Source: JAGQIB01 sp041393395
GTDB lineage: Bacteria; ARS69
DNA length: 64,000 nucleotides
Assembly (NCBI GenBank): GCA_041393395.1
Contig: JAWKKG010000002.1
Span: 62,001-126,000, forward strand
Direction of reading: 5' to 3'
A program made the position numbers and the translations under genes. This document shows positions 40,978-49,403 of this stretch, piece by piece. Within the stretch, counting starts at the first letter, position 1, and each line of letters begins with the position of its first letter. The notes beneath the pieces were generated by a model that made no database searches, was not told where the DNA came from, and was given only the letters and a program-made list of their open reading frames with translations.

Positions 40978-42057
40978 ATGAAGAGACCCAAGGCGCTGGC
41001 CCTCGTATCCGGGGGTCTGGACAGCACGCTCGCCGTGGCGCTCGTGAAGGAGCAGGGAGTCGAGATCGAGGCGCTCAACTTCTCGACCGGCTTCTGCTTC
41101 ACCGACCACCACCGCGCCATGAAGAGCCCCAAGCACAACCTGCGCAACGAAGCCCTCCGCGCCGGCGCGGACCTCGGCGTGCCGACGACCGTGATCGACA
41201 TCTCGGAGACCTACTTCGACGACGTGCTCCTGAAGCCGAAGCACGGCTACGGTGCGAACATGAATCCGTGTCTGGATTGTCGCGCGTACATGCTCGCGCA
41301 CGCGCGCCGCTACCTGGAGGAGACCGGCGCGGACTTCGTGTTCACGGGCGAGGTGCTCGGTCAGCGACCGAAGTCGCAGTTCCGGCAGGCGTTGATCACC
41401 GTGGCCCGCGAGTCCGGCCTCGAGGATCGCCTCCTGCGCCCACTCTCGGCGAAGCTGCTCCCGCCGACGTTGCCCGAACGCGAGGGCTGGATCGATCGCG
41501 AGAAGTTGCTCGGGATCGCGGGGCGCGGCCGCAAGATCCAGATCGCGGAGGCGGCCCGTCGCGGCCTCGACCTGAACGAGATCCCGCAGCCGGCCGGGGG
41601 ATGCTGCTTCCTCACGGACGAGGCGTACGCGCGGAAGCTCAAGGACTGGCTCGATCACCAGGAACAGCCGCGCCACGACGCGGAGGCGTTCGTGCTGCTG
41701 AAGGTCGGCCGGCACCTGCGCCTCGCGGAAGACGTGAAGGTCGTCGTGGGGCGAGACGAGGCCGAGAACTCGTTCCTCTCGCTGCATCGCCGGGGGCGCT
41801 GGGTCTTCTGGGCGAAGGACTTCACGGGACCGACGGTCCTGGTGGAGGTCGCGCGGGAGCTCCGGTGGGAGGAGATCGAGCGCATCGCGTCCATCACCGC
41901 GCGCTACGGGCACGGCCGCGAGGCCGAGCGCGTCACGATCTGCTGGACGGTCCCGGGCGGAGCGGACGAAGCGTTCCCGCAGGTCGACGCCCGGCCCGTG
42001 GAGGAGATCGACGTTCTCCCCGCCGCGCTCGACGCGATCGAGCCGCTGCGAGTGTAG
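40978..42057 (+). CDS. ThiI-like PP-loop tRNA sulfurtransferase with C-terminal NFACT-R-like domain
   Basis: 359 residues. PP-loop SGGLDSTLA at 11-19 binds ATP and adenylates the target base. NPCLDCRAYMLAHARRYL (about 96-113) holds a CxxC pair, and GGCCFLTD (about 202-209) supplies further Cys. The middle TGEVLGQRPKSQFRQAL is typical of ThiI/TtuA-like enzymes, and the last 110 residues (FVLLKVGRHLRLAEDVKVVVGRDEAEN) match the NFACT-R_2 RNA-binding type. It likely thiolates tRNA uridine in the cytosol. It lacks the THUMP domain of ThiI and the MnmA layout, so the modified position is uncertain. Next gene begins 7 nt after the stop. Confidence 0.8.
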   Translation: MKRPKALALVSGGLDSTLAVALVKEQGVEIEALNFSTGFCFTDHHRAMKSPKHNLRNEALRAGADLGVPTTVIDISETYFDDVLLKPKHGYGANMNPCLDCRAYMLAHARRYLEETGADFVFTGEVLGQRPKSQFRQALITVARESGLEDRLLRPLSAKLLPPTLPEREGWIDREKLLGIAGRGRKIQIAEAARRGLDLNEIPQPAGGCCFLTDEAYARKLKDWLDHQEQPRHDAEAFVLLKVGRHLRLAEDVKVVVGRDEAENSFLSLHRRGRWVFWAKDFTGPTVLVEVARELRWEEIERIASITARYGHGREAERVTICWTVPGGADEAFPQVDARPVEEIDVLPAALDAIEPLRV

Positions 42058-42064
42058 GCGGCCG

Positions 42065-44077
42065 ATGCGGCGATCGCTCCGTCTCCCGTTTCCTTGGATC
42101 CTCGGTTTCCTGGCTCTGAGCGGCTGCACGGGGGCGCCCCACGGGAGGATCTCGCCCGGGGCGCTCGACGGATGGAACGTCCTGCTCGTCACGATCGATA
42201 CGTTGCGTGCGGACCGACTCGGCTTCATGGGCTGGACCGCCGCCGTCACCCCGAACCTCGACGGGCTCGCGGAACGGGGAGTGGTGTTCGAGGACGCGGT
42301 GGCCTCGTCTCCCGTGACGCTGCCGTCCCACGCGTCGATCCTCACCGGCCTGGATCCGCTCCGGCACGGCGCGCTGGACAACGGTCGGTACACGCTTCCC
42401 GCCGACGTCCCCACGCTCGCGACGTGGCTCTCGGATATGGGCTACGAGACGCACGCGGTGATCGCCTCCTACGTGCTGCATCGCAAGTACGGACTCGCCC
42501 GCGGCTTCGACGACTACGACGATCGCTTCCGCGGGAGGCGGCGCGGATTCAACAGCCACCTCGAGCGGCCGGCGTCCGAGGTCAGCGATCGAGCGATCCG
42601 CTGGCTCGGCTCCCGCGACGCGGCGCGACCGTTCTTCCTCTGGGTCCACTATTACGATCCGCATTCGCCCTACGAGCCACCCGCGGAGTATCGGGCGCGC
42701 TTCGCGCTGGATCCCTACGACGGCGAGATTGCCGCGACCGACGAGCAGGTCGGCCGTCTCCTCGAGACGTTGCGTGCCTCCGGACAGCTCGAGCGCACAC
42801 TCGTGGTGTTCGTCGCCGACCACGGGGAGGCGTTCGGGGACGGGGGCGAGCAGACGCACGGGATCCTCCTGCGCGACGCCACGCTGCACGTCCCGCTCGT
42901 GATCTCGGCGCCCGGCGCGCTGCCGAGCGGGGCGCGCGTGTCCGGTGTGGCCCGGCAGGTGGACGTCGCGCCCACGGTGCTGGCGCTGCTCGGCTCCCCG
43001 GTCCCGCCCGACCTCACGGGCTCGAGCCTGCTGCCCGCGATCCGCGACGGCGTGAGCCGGGGACGGGTGGCGTACTCGCTGACCCGACTCCCGCTGACGG
43101 AGTTCGGCTGGTCTCCGCTCAGCGGCGTCCGCGACGACGACTGGGCCTACGTCCGCGCGCCGCGCGCCGAGCTCTACGATCGACGTCGCGATCCGCGGGA
43201 GACCCGGAACCTCGCGGGCGAGCAAGGAGACGTAGCGCGGCGGTACGACGCCCTGGTGGAGGAGCGGGAGCAGGGCGGGCGAGAGGGAACGTCGCGCGGC
43301 CTGGACGAGGACGACCGCGAGGCGCTCCGCGCGCTCGGCTACGCCGACGGCGGGGACGCGCCCCCGGCCACCGGCGTGGACCCGAAGGATCGCCTCGAGC
43401 TGTGGGCCCGGATGAACGCGCTCCAGGACTCGAGCGACGCCGGCCGGTTCGAGCCCGTGGTCGAGCAGGTGCCGGCGCTGCTCGCCGCGGAGCCGGAGAA
43501 CGCGCGCCTGCTTCGACTCTACGGCGAGGCGCTGGCCGGACTCGGGCGGGCGGCGGAGGGGGTTCCCTACGTGGAGCGCGCGTTCGGCGTGACCGGGATG
43601 CGGGACAAGGACGGGATCGCGCTCGCGCGCATCCTCGCGCGGGCCGGCCGCCCCGCCGACGCGGAGAAGCTCCTGCGCACGTTCACGCGACAGGAGCCGG
43701 AGTACTCCGAGCACTGGTTCAATCTCGGCGTTCTGTACGCGTCGCAGGGCCGCGATCGAGATGCGGTCGACGCGTACGAGCACGCGCTCGCCCTGCGACC
43801 GGAGGCGCCGCACCTGCTCACGAATCTCGGATCGTCGCTCGCGCGGGTGACCGGCGGGGACTCCGCCCGGGCGGCGCGGGCGATCGATCTCCTCGATCGC
43901 GCGGTGAAGGCGAGCGGCGACGCCGACCACCGGCCGGCGCTCGTCCGCGCCGAGGCCCTCGCGGAGCTGGGGAGAACGGAGGAGGCGCGGACCGCGCTGA
44001 CGGAACTCGCCGCACGACCGCGCCTCCGAGGGGTCCAGCCGAGCGACATCGCCGAGGCGATTCGCCGGCTTCCTTGA
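42065..44077 (+). CDS. Sulfatase-fold lipoprotein with Thr nucleophile and TPR tail
   Basis: 670 residues. Lipobox ALSGC with Cys21, so it is a membrane-anchored lipoprotein outside the cytosol. The sulfatase/phosphatase domain (about 36-400) has the metal Asp in VLLVTIDTLRADRL and the nucleophile region SPVTLPSHASILTG. The formylglycine Cys is replaced by Thr85 and the following Arg by His. VFVADHGEAFGD and QTHGILLRDATLHVPLV carry other ligands. The last 200 residues are TPRs (HWFNLGVLYASQGRDRDAVDAYEHAL). A hydrolase or phospho-group transferase is likely rather than a sulfatase. It follows the ThiI-like gene by 7 nt. Confidence 0.82.
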   Translation: MRRSLRLPFPWILGFLALSGCTGAPHGRISPGALDGWNVLLVTIDTLRADRLGFMGWTAAVTPNLDGLAERGVVFEDAVASSPVTLPSHASILTGLDPLRHGALDNGRYTLPADVPTLATWLSDMGYETHAVIASYVLHRKYGLARGFDDYDDRFRGRRRGFNSHLERPASEVSDRAIRWLGSRDAARPFFLWVHYYDPHSPYEPPAEYRARFALDPYDGEIAATDEQVGRLLETLRASGQLERTLVVFVADHGEAFGDGGEQTHGILLRDATLHVPLVISAPGALPSGARVSGVARQVDVAPTVLALLGSPVPPDLTGSSLLPAIRDGVSRGRVAYSLTRLPLTEFGWSPLSGVRDDDWAYVRAPRAELYDRRRDPRETRNLAGEQGDVARRYDALVEEREQGGREGTSRGLDEDDREALRALGYADGGDAPPATGVDPKDRLELWARMNALQDSSDAGRFEPVVEQVPALLAAEPENARLLRLYGEALAGLGRAAEGVPYVERAFGVTGMRDKDGIALARILARAGRPADAEKLLRTFTRQEPEYSEHWFNLGVLYASQGRDRDAVDAYEHALALRPEAPHLLTNLGSSLARVTGGDSARAARAIDLLDRAVKASGDADHRPALVRAEALAELGRTEEARTALTELAARPRLRGVQPSDIAEAIRRLP

Positions 44078-44097
44078 GAACGCTTCCTACTTCAGTC

Positions 44098-45186
44098 CTA
44101 CTTCAGCACCACGATCCGGCTCGACTCCGAACCCGTCGCGGACTCCAGCCGCGCGAAGTACACGCCGGCCGAAACGCGCGAGCCGTCGTCCGCGCGCAGA
44201 TCCCAGGACAGCAGACCGGAGTCGCGCAGACGTCCCTCGTGCACCGTGCGCACCACGCGCCCGGACACGTCGTGGATCGTGACGCGCGCCTCGCCCTCTT
44301 CGCGGAGCCGGAAGAACAGCGTGGCGTTCGCGGTGGCGGGCACGGGATTCGGCGCCGCGAACAGGCTCGTGGCGCGATCCGCCGCGGGCAGGTCGTTCAC
44401 GCCGGTCGCGAGCGTCTGTCCGAACAGCTGACCGCGGATCTCGCCGCCGGGGAGCACGGTCGAGTGGACGTTGAAGTACACGAGTCCGCCGGTGATCGAC
44501 GCTTCCTGGGCCTCGAGGTAGTTCCAGGTGCCGACCTTCGGGTTGCCGGTCGCGATTCCCTGCAGCACGCCCGCGTTGACGCCCGGGGCGGCCGGACCGT
44601 GGAAGTGACACGCGCTCTCCGTCCCGACCAGTCCTGCGAAGCGGATGTCGTACTGGAGCGTGTTCGCCGCCGTATCGATCCGGAACGAACCGATCCCGAG
44701 TCCGGTCGACGCGTTCGGCGGGACTTCCTGCGATCCCTGCAGGACCGCCACGAAGTCCGTGTCGGGATCCACGAGCACCTGGCCGCGGATCTCGCCGCCG
44801 GCGTTCACCGTGGTGTGGATGTTCACGTACGTGAGACCGCCGAGGATCGAGTTCTCGTCGGCCTCGGCGTACGCCCACGAACCGATCTTCGGGTTGCCGG
44901 CCGGGAGCGCGTGCCGTACGCCCGCGTTGACGCCGGGGGCCGCGAAACCGTGGATGTGGGCGGCGGTCTCCGTGCCCGCGAGCCCGGAGTACTCGATGTA
45001 GTAGAACAGCGTGTTCGTGTCCGTATCGATCACGAACTGTCCGATCCCGGTGCCGGGCGATCCCGTGGGTGGGACCTCCTGGTTGCCATCCAGATCGGCG
45101 TGCATGTGAGCGGCGGCGCCGGCGGGGACGGGTGACGTCGCGGCCAGTAGGGCCAGCGCGCACAGGGCAGGGGCGAGCTTTCTCAT
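44098..45186 (-). CDS. Secreted double-CHRD protein with FlgD-like C-terminal domain
   Basis: 362 residues. Signal peptide at 1-25 (LAPALCALALLAATSPVPAG). Two CHRD (chordin-type) domains: about 27-145 with LDGNQEVPPTGSPGTGIGQF, TAAHIHGFAAPGVNAGV, VNIHTTVNAGGEIRGQV, and about 146-265 with LQGSQEVPPNASTGLGIGSF and CHFHGPAAPGVNAGV. The final 85 residues are a FlgD-like Ig domain (FAAPNPVPATANATLFFRL, VTIHDVSGRVVRTVHEG, AGVYFARLES) ending RIVVLK. It is probably surface-exposed. ATG at 45186 follows GGGAGG. The stop region contains an 11-bp tandem copy (TCCTACTTCAG twice at 44084-44107), which duplicates the stop codon. Confidence 0.85.
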   Translation of the reverse strand: MRKLAPALCALALLAATSPVPAGAAAHMHADLDGNQEVPPTGSPGTGIGQFVIDTDTNTLFYYIEYSGLAGTETAAHIHGFAAPGVNAGVRHALPAGNPKIGSWAYAEADENSILGGLTYVNIHTTVNAGGEIRGQVLVDPDTDFVAVLQGSQEVPPNASTGLGIGSFRIDTAANTLQYDIRFAGLVGTESACHFHGPAAPGVNAGVLQGIATGNPKVGTWNYLEAQEASITGGLVYFNVHSTVLPGGEIRGQLFGQTLATGVNDLPAADRATSLFAAPNPVPATANATLFFRLREEGEARVTIHDVSGRVVRTVHEGRLRDSGLLSWDLRADDGSRVSAGVYFARLESATGSESSRIVVLK

Positions 45187-45267
45187 GGATGCCTCCCAGA
45201 ACGTGAGCGACGGGTGTGGTACGGGCAATCGACCGAGCGCAAGAGGCGGCTTCTGATACGCGATCCG

Positions 45268-45423
45268 TCACTCGTCCTTCGTCCAGGCCGGGATCCCCGC
45301 GGTGAGACCCGTGTCGTCGTCCCAGGTGACCGCGAACTCGCCGTAGCCGGTGGCCCAGGAAGCCGGGTTGGCCAGGCCGCGGCACCGATGTAGCGGTGCG
45401 TGAGGTTCATCTTGGCAGCCCAT
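45268..45423 (-). pseudogene. Small ORF or C-terminal remnant in the 45.2-45.5 kb gap
   Basis: A 51-codon frame ends at TGA (45268-45270). Its C-terminal 37 residues, beginning GLANPASWATGYGEFAVTWD and ending AWTKDE, look like true protein (balanced composition, Trp, Asp runs). The first 14 residues (MGCQDEPHAPLHRC) do not. A second frame in the other register gives MNLTHRYIG just upstream, so a one-base frameshift joining the two is plausible. No family recognised. The rest of the 336-nt gap holds only the promoter of the 45523 gene. Confidence 0.3.
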
Positions 45424-45450
45424 GAGGCGTGGCCCGGAGGCACGCCGCGG

Positions 45451-45479
45451 TTGTACCGCGCCGCGCCGGATCGTACTCT
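45451..45479 (+). promoter_or_regulatory. Promoter of the 45523 gene
   Basis: TTGTAC (45451-45456), 17-nt spacer, TACTCT (45474-45479). The start codon is 43 nt downstream with AAAGGAG as ribosome site. Confidence 0.5.
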
Positions 45480-45522
45480 ATTCACACGTCCCGTTCCGAT
45501 GACTCGCAAAGGAGCCGGTTGC

Positions 45523-47742
45523 ATGCTTCGCACCAGCGCATTTGCCACATGCATCGTCGCCATCGCCTCCACGTCGCTCGCCGCCGAGTTCGACTACACG
45601 AATCAGCCGCGCCTGGTCGGGCGAGCGGGCTTCCCGGGCCCCACGCCGGGGCGCTGCATCGCCCGGTCCGGCGACCTGCTGCTCACGATCAGCCAGTCGG
45701 CCGGTCTCATCGTCCTGGATGCCGCGGATCCGGCCTCCATGACGCTGCTTTCCACGGAGCCGTCCCTCTACCGGCTGGGCGCGCGCGTCGCGGCATCCGC
45801 CACGCACGCCTACGTCACGCAGGGCGCCGAGGGAGTTGCCGTCGTCGACATCACGGATCCGTCGAATCCGGTCGTCGGCCCGTCGTTCGTCACGACGGAT
45901 GCCCAGGACATCGCCGTGAGTGGCGACCGGCTCATCGTCGCCGACGGGGCCGGCGGGTTCGTCATCGCGACGCTCGCCGACCCCGGGGCGCCGGCCATCC
46001 TGCGCACGTTCGCGATGGGCGGCGCGGACCGCGTCGTGGTCCGCAACGGGCTCGCCTACGGACTCAACTACAGCCAGCTGCTCGTCATCGACCCGCACGC
46101 TTCGCCCCCCACGATTGCGGGCTCGTATGTTTCCCCGCTCACCACGGCCGGCCTCTTCGTGGCGGACGGCCTGGCGTACATCGGCGGCGGGGTGGTTGCG
46201 GCGAACGCCTACGACCCGTTCGTCGAGGTCGTGGACGTGTCGAACCCGGCCGCCATCGCCAACGTGGCCACGCTCCCGCTCGCGACGGCGGGCGGAACCC
46301 TGCCCCCCAACGTTCCCTGTATCTGGGGCGACGACGCGGGCACGCGGATGGCCGTCTCGTCCGGACCGTCCAACGAGTTCTTCCTCTACACCATCGACTC
46401 GCCCACGGTCGCCACGCCGATCGGCTCGGTCGGCTACCGCTTCGGCCACTTCCTCCGCGAGGGGGATCTCCTGTTCACGACCGCGCTGGCCAATGGAATC
46501 AGCGGAACCGGCGAGGGATGCGGGGCGGCCGTCTCCGTCTTCGACGTGTCGCACCCGTACTCGGTGCAGCCGCTGGGGATTCTCCCGGCGCCGGCACTGG
46601 GGGCAGTGCGCGTCGAGGGGAGTCGCGCGTACGCCGCCAGCGGGAATGACGTCCACGTCGTGGACCTGAGCGATCCGGCCGCGCCGTCGATCGCGGGAAC
46701 CTGGACGGCTGCAGCCGCCATCGGTGGTGTCGCGGCCATCGGCGATCTCGTCTGCGCCAGCTGGGGGCTCTCCTGGATGTCGTCCGTGGTCGACCTGACG
46801 GATCCGTCCCAGCCCGACGTTCTCTGGTCCGACGCCACCACCACGAGCAACGGTCTCCTGGCCGGCGCCGGAACGGCCTTCGTCATCAGCAGTTCGAGCG
46901 CGTTCGCCTTCACCGTGCTGGACGTCTCGGACCCGCAGTCGATCCAGACCGACGTGGTGAACCTCTCCTTCCAGCCCTCCGACGTGGAGGTCTTCGACGG
47001 CGTGTCCTACGCGCTGGGAGCCGGCGGGCAACTCCTGGCCGCCTCGGCCGAGGCGCCATCGACCGTCTACTATCAGACCACCGTGGCCGGCTACGCCGAC
47101 GCGCTCGTCACGGACGGGAGCCTGCTCCTCGTCGTGACGTCGCCTTCCGGCGGGAACTCGACGATCGAGATCTACGGGGTCGATCACTCGGCGCCCCCGC
47201 TGCCGCCGACGTTCCTCGGCCGGATCGTGACGTGCGGGACGGCAACGTCGCTTTCCCTGCGCAACGGCATTCTCTACGCCAGCAAGATCGAGCCGGGCAT
47301 CGACATCTACGACCTGTCCGACCCGATGAACCCGTTCCTCGTGTCCAGCTTCGCGACCGACGATTGGGGATTCGTCGGAGCGGGCGCCAACTGCGTGGCG
47401 ATCAAGGAGGGCGGACTCCTGACGACGCTTCCGCTCCACTCGTCCACGCCCGTCGCCGTGCCCGCGGTGGCGGGGCCGGCCGTCGGCTCGCTGCGCGTCT
47501 GGCCGAACCCGGGGCGGGGCGACGACGGGGCGCTCATCCGATACACGATGCCCGCACCGGGCCGCGCGGAGCTCCGCATCGTCGATGTGCGGGGGCGGAC
47601 CGTGGACCGTGTCGTCTCCGGATGGCGCGCCGCCGGGGAGCACCAGGCGTCGTGGCCGGCGGGTCTCGCCACGGGCATCTACTTCGTGCAGCTGCGCACG
47701 CCCGCGGGCGTCGAGAGCGCGAAGGTGACGCGGATCCGGTAG
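45523..47742 (+). CDS. Secreted LVIVD-propeller protein with FlgD-like C-terminal domain
   Basis: 739 residues. Signal peptide at 1-20 (MLRTSAFATCIVAIASTSLA). Residues about 25-630 are LVIVD-type propeller repeats, for example EGVAVVDITDPSNPVVG, FVIATLADPGAPAILRTF, VHVVDLSDPAAPSIAGTW and IDIYDLSDPMNPFLVSSF. The final 80 residues are the FlgD-like Ig domain (VWPNPGRGDDGALIRYTM, LRIVDVRGRTVDRVV, ATGIYFVQLRT) ending KVTRIR. The ATG at 45523 is chosen because AAAGGAG is 9 nt upstream and it gives a clean signal peptide; earlier in-frame ATGs lack these. Probably a surface protein; binding partner unknown. Confidence 0.85.
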   Translation: MLRTSAFATCIVAIASTSLAAEFDYTNQPRLVGRAGFPGPTPGRCIARSGDLLLTISQSAGLIVLDAADPASMTLLSTEPSLYRLGARVAASATHAYVTQGAEGVAVVDITDPSNPVVGPSFVTTDAQDIAVSGDRLIVADGAGGFVIATLADPGAPAILRTFAMGGADRVVVRNGLAYGLNYSQLLVIDPHASPPTIAGSYVSPLTTAGLFVADGLAYIGGGVVAANAYDPFVEVVDVSNPAAIANVATLPLATAGGTLPPNVPCIWGDDAGTRMAVSSGPSNEFFLYTIDSPTVATPIGSVGYRFGHFLREGDLLFTTALANGISGTGEGCGAAVSVFDVSHPYSVQPLGILPAPALGAVRVEGSRAYAASGNDVHVVDLSDPAAPSIAGTWTAAAAIGGVAAIGDLVCASWGLSWMSSVVDLTDPSQPDVLWSDATTTSNGLLAGAGTAFVISSSSAFAFTVLDVSDPQSIQTDVVNLSFQPSDVEVFDGVSYALGAGGQLLAASAEAPSTVYYQTTVAGYADALVTDGSLLLVVTSPSGGNSTIEIYGVDHSAPPLPPTFLGRIVTCGTATSLSLRNGILYASKIEPGIDIYDLSDPMNPFLVSSFATDDWGFVGAGANCVAIKEGGLLTTLPLHSSTPVAVPAVAGPAVGSLRVWPNPGRGDDGALIRYTMPAPGRAELRIVDVRGRTVDRVVSGWRAAGEHQASWPAGLATGIYFVQLRTPAGVESAKVTRIR

Positions 47743-47760
47743 CGCGGCGTCGGAAGCACA

Positions 47761-47789
47761 CCGGGGCCCGTGGCGGCGGCGGGCCCCGG
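47761..47789 (+). terminator. Hairpin after the 45523 gene
   Basis: CCGGGGCCC (47761-47769) pairs with GGGCCCCGG (47781-47789). There is no T-run, so termination strength is uncertain. Confidence 0.45.
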
Positions 47790-47880
47790 TCCGCCCCCCG
47801 ATCCGGGCCGGGTTGCGGGGCGGGGGGGCGACATGCGATCCTCGATGCCGACGTGACCTCACCCAGGGGGCCGATCCCGG

Positions 47881-49287
47881 ATGCCGAACGTGAAGCGATC
47901 TTCCGATGGCCGCGTGCCGTCCCTCGTCGCCGTCTCTGTCGCCGTGGTGTGGGCCGCCGCGCCGGTTGCGGCAAGCGCGGCGGAGTGGTCGGTGCAGCCC
48001 GACGGCAGCGGCGACTTCCCCACGATCCAGGCCGCCGTGAACGGCGCCGTGTCGGGCGACGAGATCATCCTGGAAGACGGTCTCTTCACCGGAACCGGCA
48101 ACCGCGACGTCGTGCTCCTCGGCAAGGACGTGATCGTCCGCTCCCGCAACGGACCGACCGCCACCACGATCGACAGTCAGGGCCAGACCGGGGATCCGCA
48201 CCGCGCCTTCAAGATCAAGGACGGGGAGACGTCGGCCGCGCGGATCGAGGGCCTCACGATCACCGGCGGCTTCGTCGAGGGGCTCTTCCCGGAGAGCGGC
48301 GGGGGAGGAATCCTGGTCGCGTACGGAACGCACCCCACGATCACGAACTGCGTGTTCACGGAGAACGAGGCCGGCTTCGAGGGCTTCGGTGCGGGGCTCC
48401 TCGCGTGGGAGGATTGCGACATCACGCTGACGGACTGCGTCTTCTCGAACAACACGTCCGGCTGGTACGGGGGCGGGTTCACGCTCCGCAAGTACTGCGA
48501 CGCACTCGTGGAGCGCTGCACCGTGTTCGGGAACTGGTCCCTGCACGCGGGGGGCGGCGCCTCGATCACGCGCTCGAACGCGATCGTGAACGACTGCCTG
48601 TTCATGGACAACGAGACGTTCGAGGTGGACGGCGGAGGCGTTCTCGTGAAGGCGGAGGCACAGCCGATCTTCACCCGTTGCGTGTTCGCGGGGAACCGGG
48701 CCTGGGCCGGGGGCGCGCTCGGCCTCGGCAACCTGCCGAACGTCACCGTGATCGACTGCCTGTTCGAGAACAACGATGCGGTCTCCCGCGGCGGCGCGAT
48801 CTGTCTCGATCAGGAGCCGCCGGTGCTGACGATCTGGAACTCGACGTTCGTGAACAACCGCGCGCCGCTGTTCGGAGGTCACATCTTCCAGTCCGGCGCG
48901 GCGTCGCTCACCCTGCGCAACTGCATCCTGGGCAACTACTGCGACGCGCCGAGTGCGATCTTCTCGAGCACGAGCGTGGTCGACATCGACTGCTGCGTGG
49001 TGATCGGCGGGAGCGCCGAGGTGGTGACCTCCGGCACCTCGACCGTGCTCTGGGGCGCGGACAACGTCGACGCGGATCCGATGTTCTGCGGCGCCGATCC
49101 GCTCGGCTGCGACTCCGACCCCGAGCCGACCGGAGACTGGACCATCGACGTCCTGTCGCCCGCGTCGCCCGCGGTCAGTCCCTGTGGTCGCATCGGTGCC
49201 TACGACGTCGGGTGCGGCGCGACGTCGGCCGGCGCCAGCCTGGAGACCCGCTCGTTCGGATCACTGAAGGCGCTGTTCCGGCGCTAG
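47881..49287 (+). CDS. Secreted right-handed beta-helix protein with short C-terminal SW-type motif
   Basis: 468 residues. Signal peptide to about residue 34 (VAVVWAAAPVAASA-AE). The opening WSVQPDGSGDFPTIQAAVNGAVSGDEIILEDG is the standard start of parallel beta-helix proteins. About ten coils follow, for example GGGGILVAYGTHPTITNCVFTEN and GGGASITRSNAIVNDCLFMDN, with a Cys ladder (TNCVF, TDCVF, ERCTVF, NDCLF). Such folds occur in polysaccharide lyases and adhesins, but no catalytic residues can be picked out. The end ASLETRSFGSLKALFRR carries the SFxxLKxxFR form of the motif seen on the 2442, 6803 and 7585 proteins. It lacks the FlgD-like domain of its neighbours. ATG at 47881; ribosome site weak. 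Confidence 0.82.
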   Translation: MPNVKRSSDGRVPSLVAVSVAVVWAAAPVAASAAEWSVQPDGSGDFPTIQAAVNGAVSGDEIILEDGLFTGTGNRDVVLLGKDVIVRSRNGPTATTIDSQGQTGDPHRAFKIKDGETSAARIEGLTITGGFVEGLFPESGGGGILVAYGTHPTITNCVFTENEAGFEGFGAGLLAWEDCDITLTDCVFSNNTSGWYGGGFTLRKYCDALVERCTVFGNWSLHAGGGASITRSNAIVNDCLFMDNETFEVDGGGVLVKAEAQPIFTRCVFAGNRAWAGGALGLGNLPNVTVIDCLFENNDAVSRGGAICLDQEPPVLTIWNSTFVNNRAPLFGGHIFQSGAASLTLRNCILGNYCDAPSAIFSSTSVVDIDCCVVIGGSAEVVTSGTSTVLWGADNVDADPMFCGADPLGCDSDPEPTGDWTIDVLSPASPAVSPCGRIGAYDVGCGATSAGASLETRSFGSLKALFRR

Positions 49288-49299
49288 GCCCGGGTGTCC

Positions 49300-49336
49300 G
49301 CCGCCGAATCCGGCGGCGAGCGGGCGCGGTTCTTTT
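49300..49336 (+). terminator. Terminator after the beta-helix gene
   Basis: GCCGCCG (49300-49306) pairs with CGGCGGC (49311-49317) over a 4-nt loop; a TCTTTT run follows at 49331-49336. Confidence 0.5.
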
Positions 49337-49403
49337 GCTCCCGGGACGCCGACTTTCCGGTAGGCTGATCGCCGCCCCGAGCCCTGACCCCCGAGGAACC
49401 CGC

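Noticed and set aside
40978..42057. Annotation as MnmA/TrmU 2-thiouridylase
   Set aside because: The PP-loop is shared, but the middle and C-terminal parts match the ThiI-like/NFACT-R layout and not MnmA.
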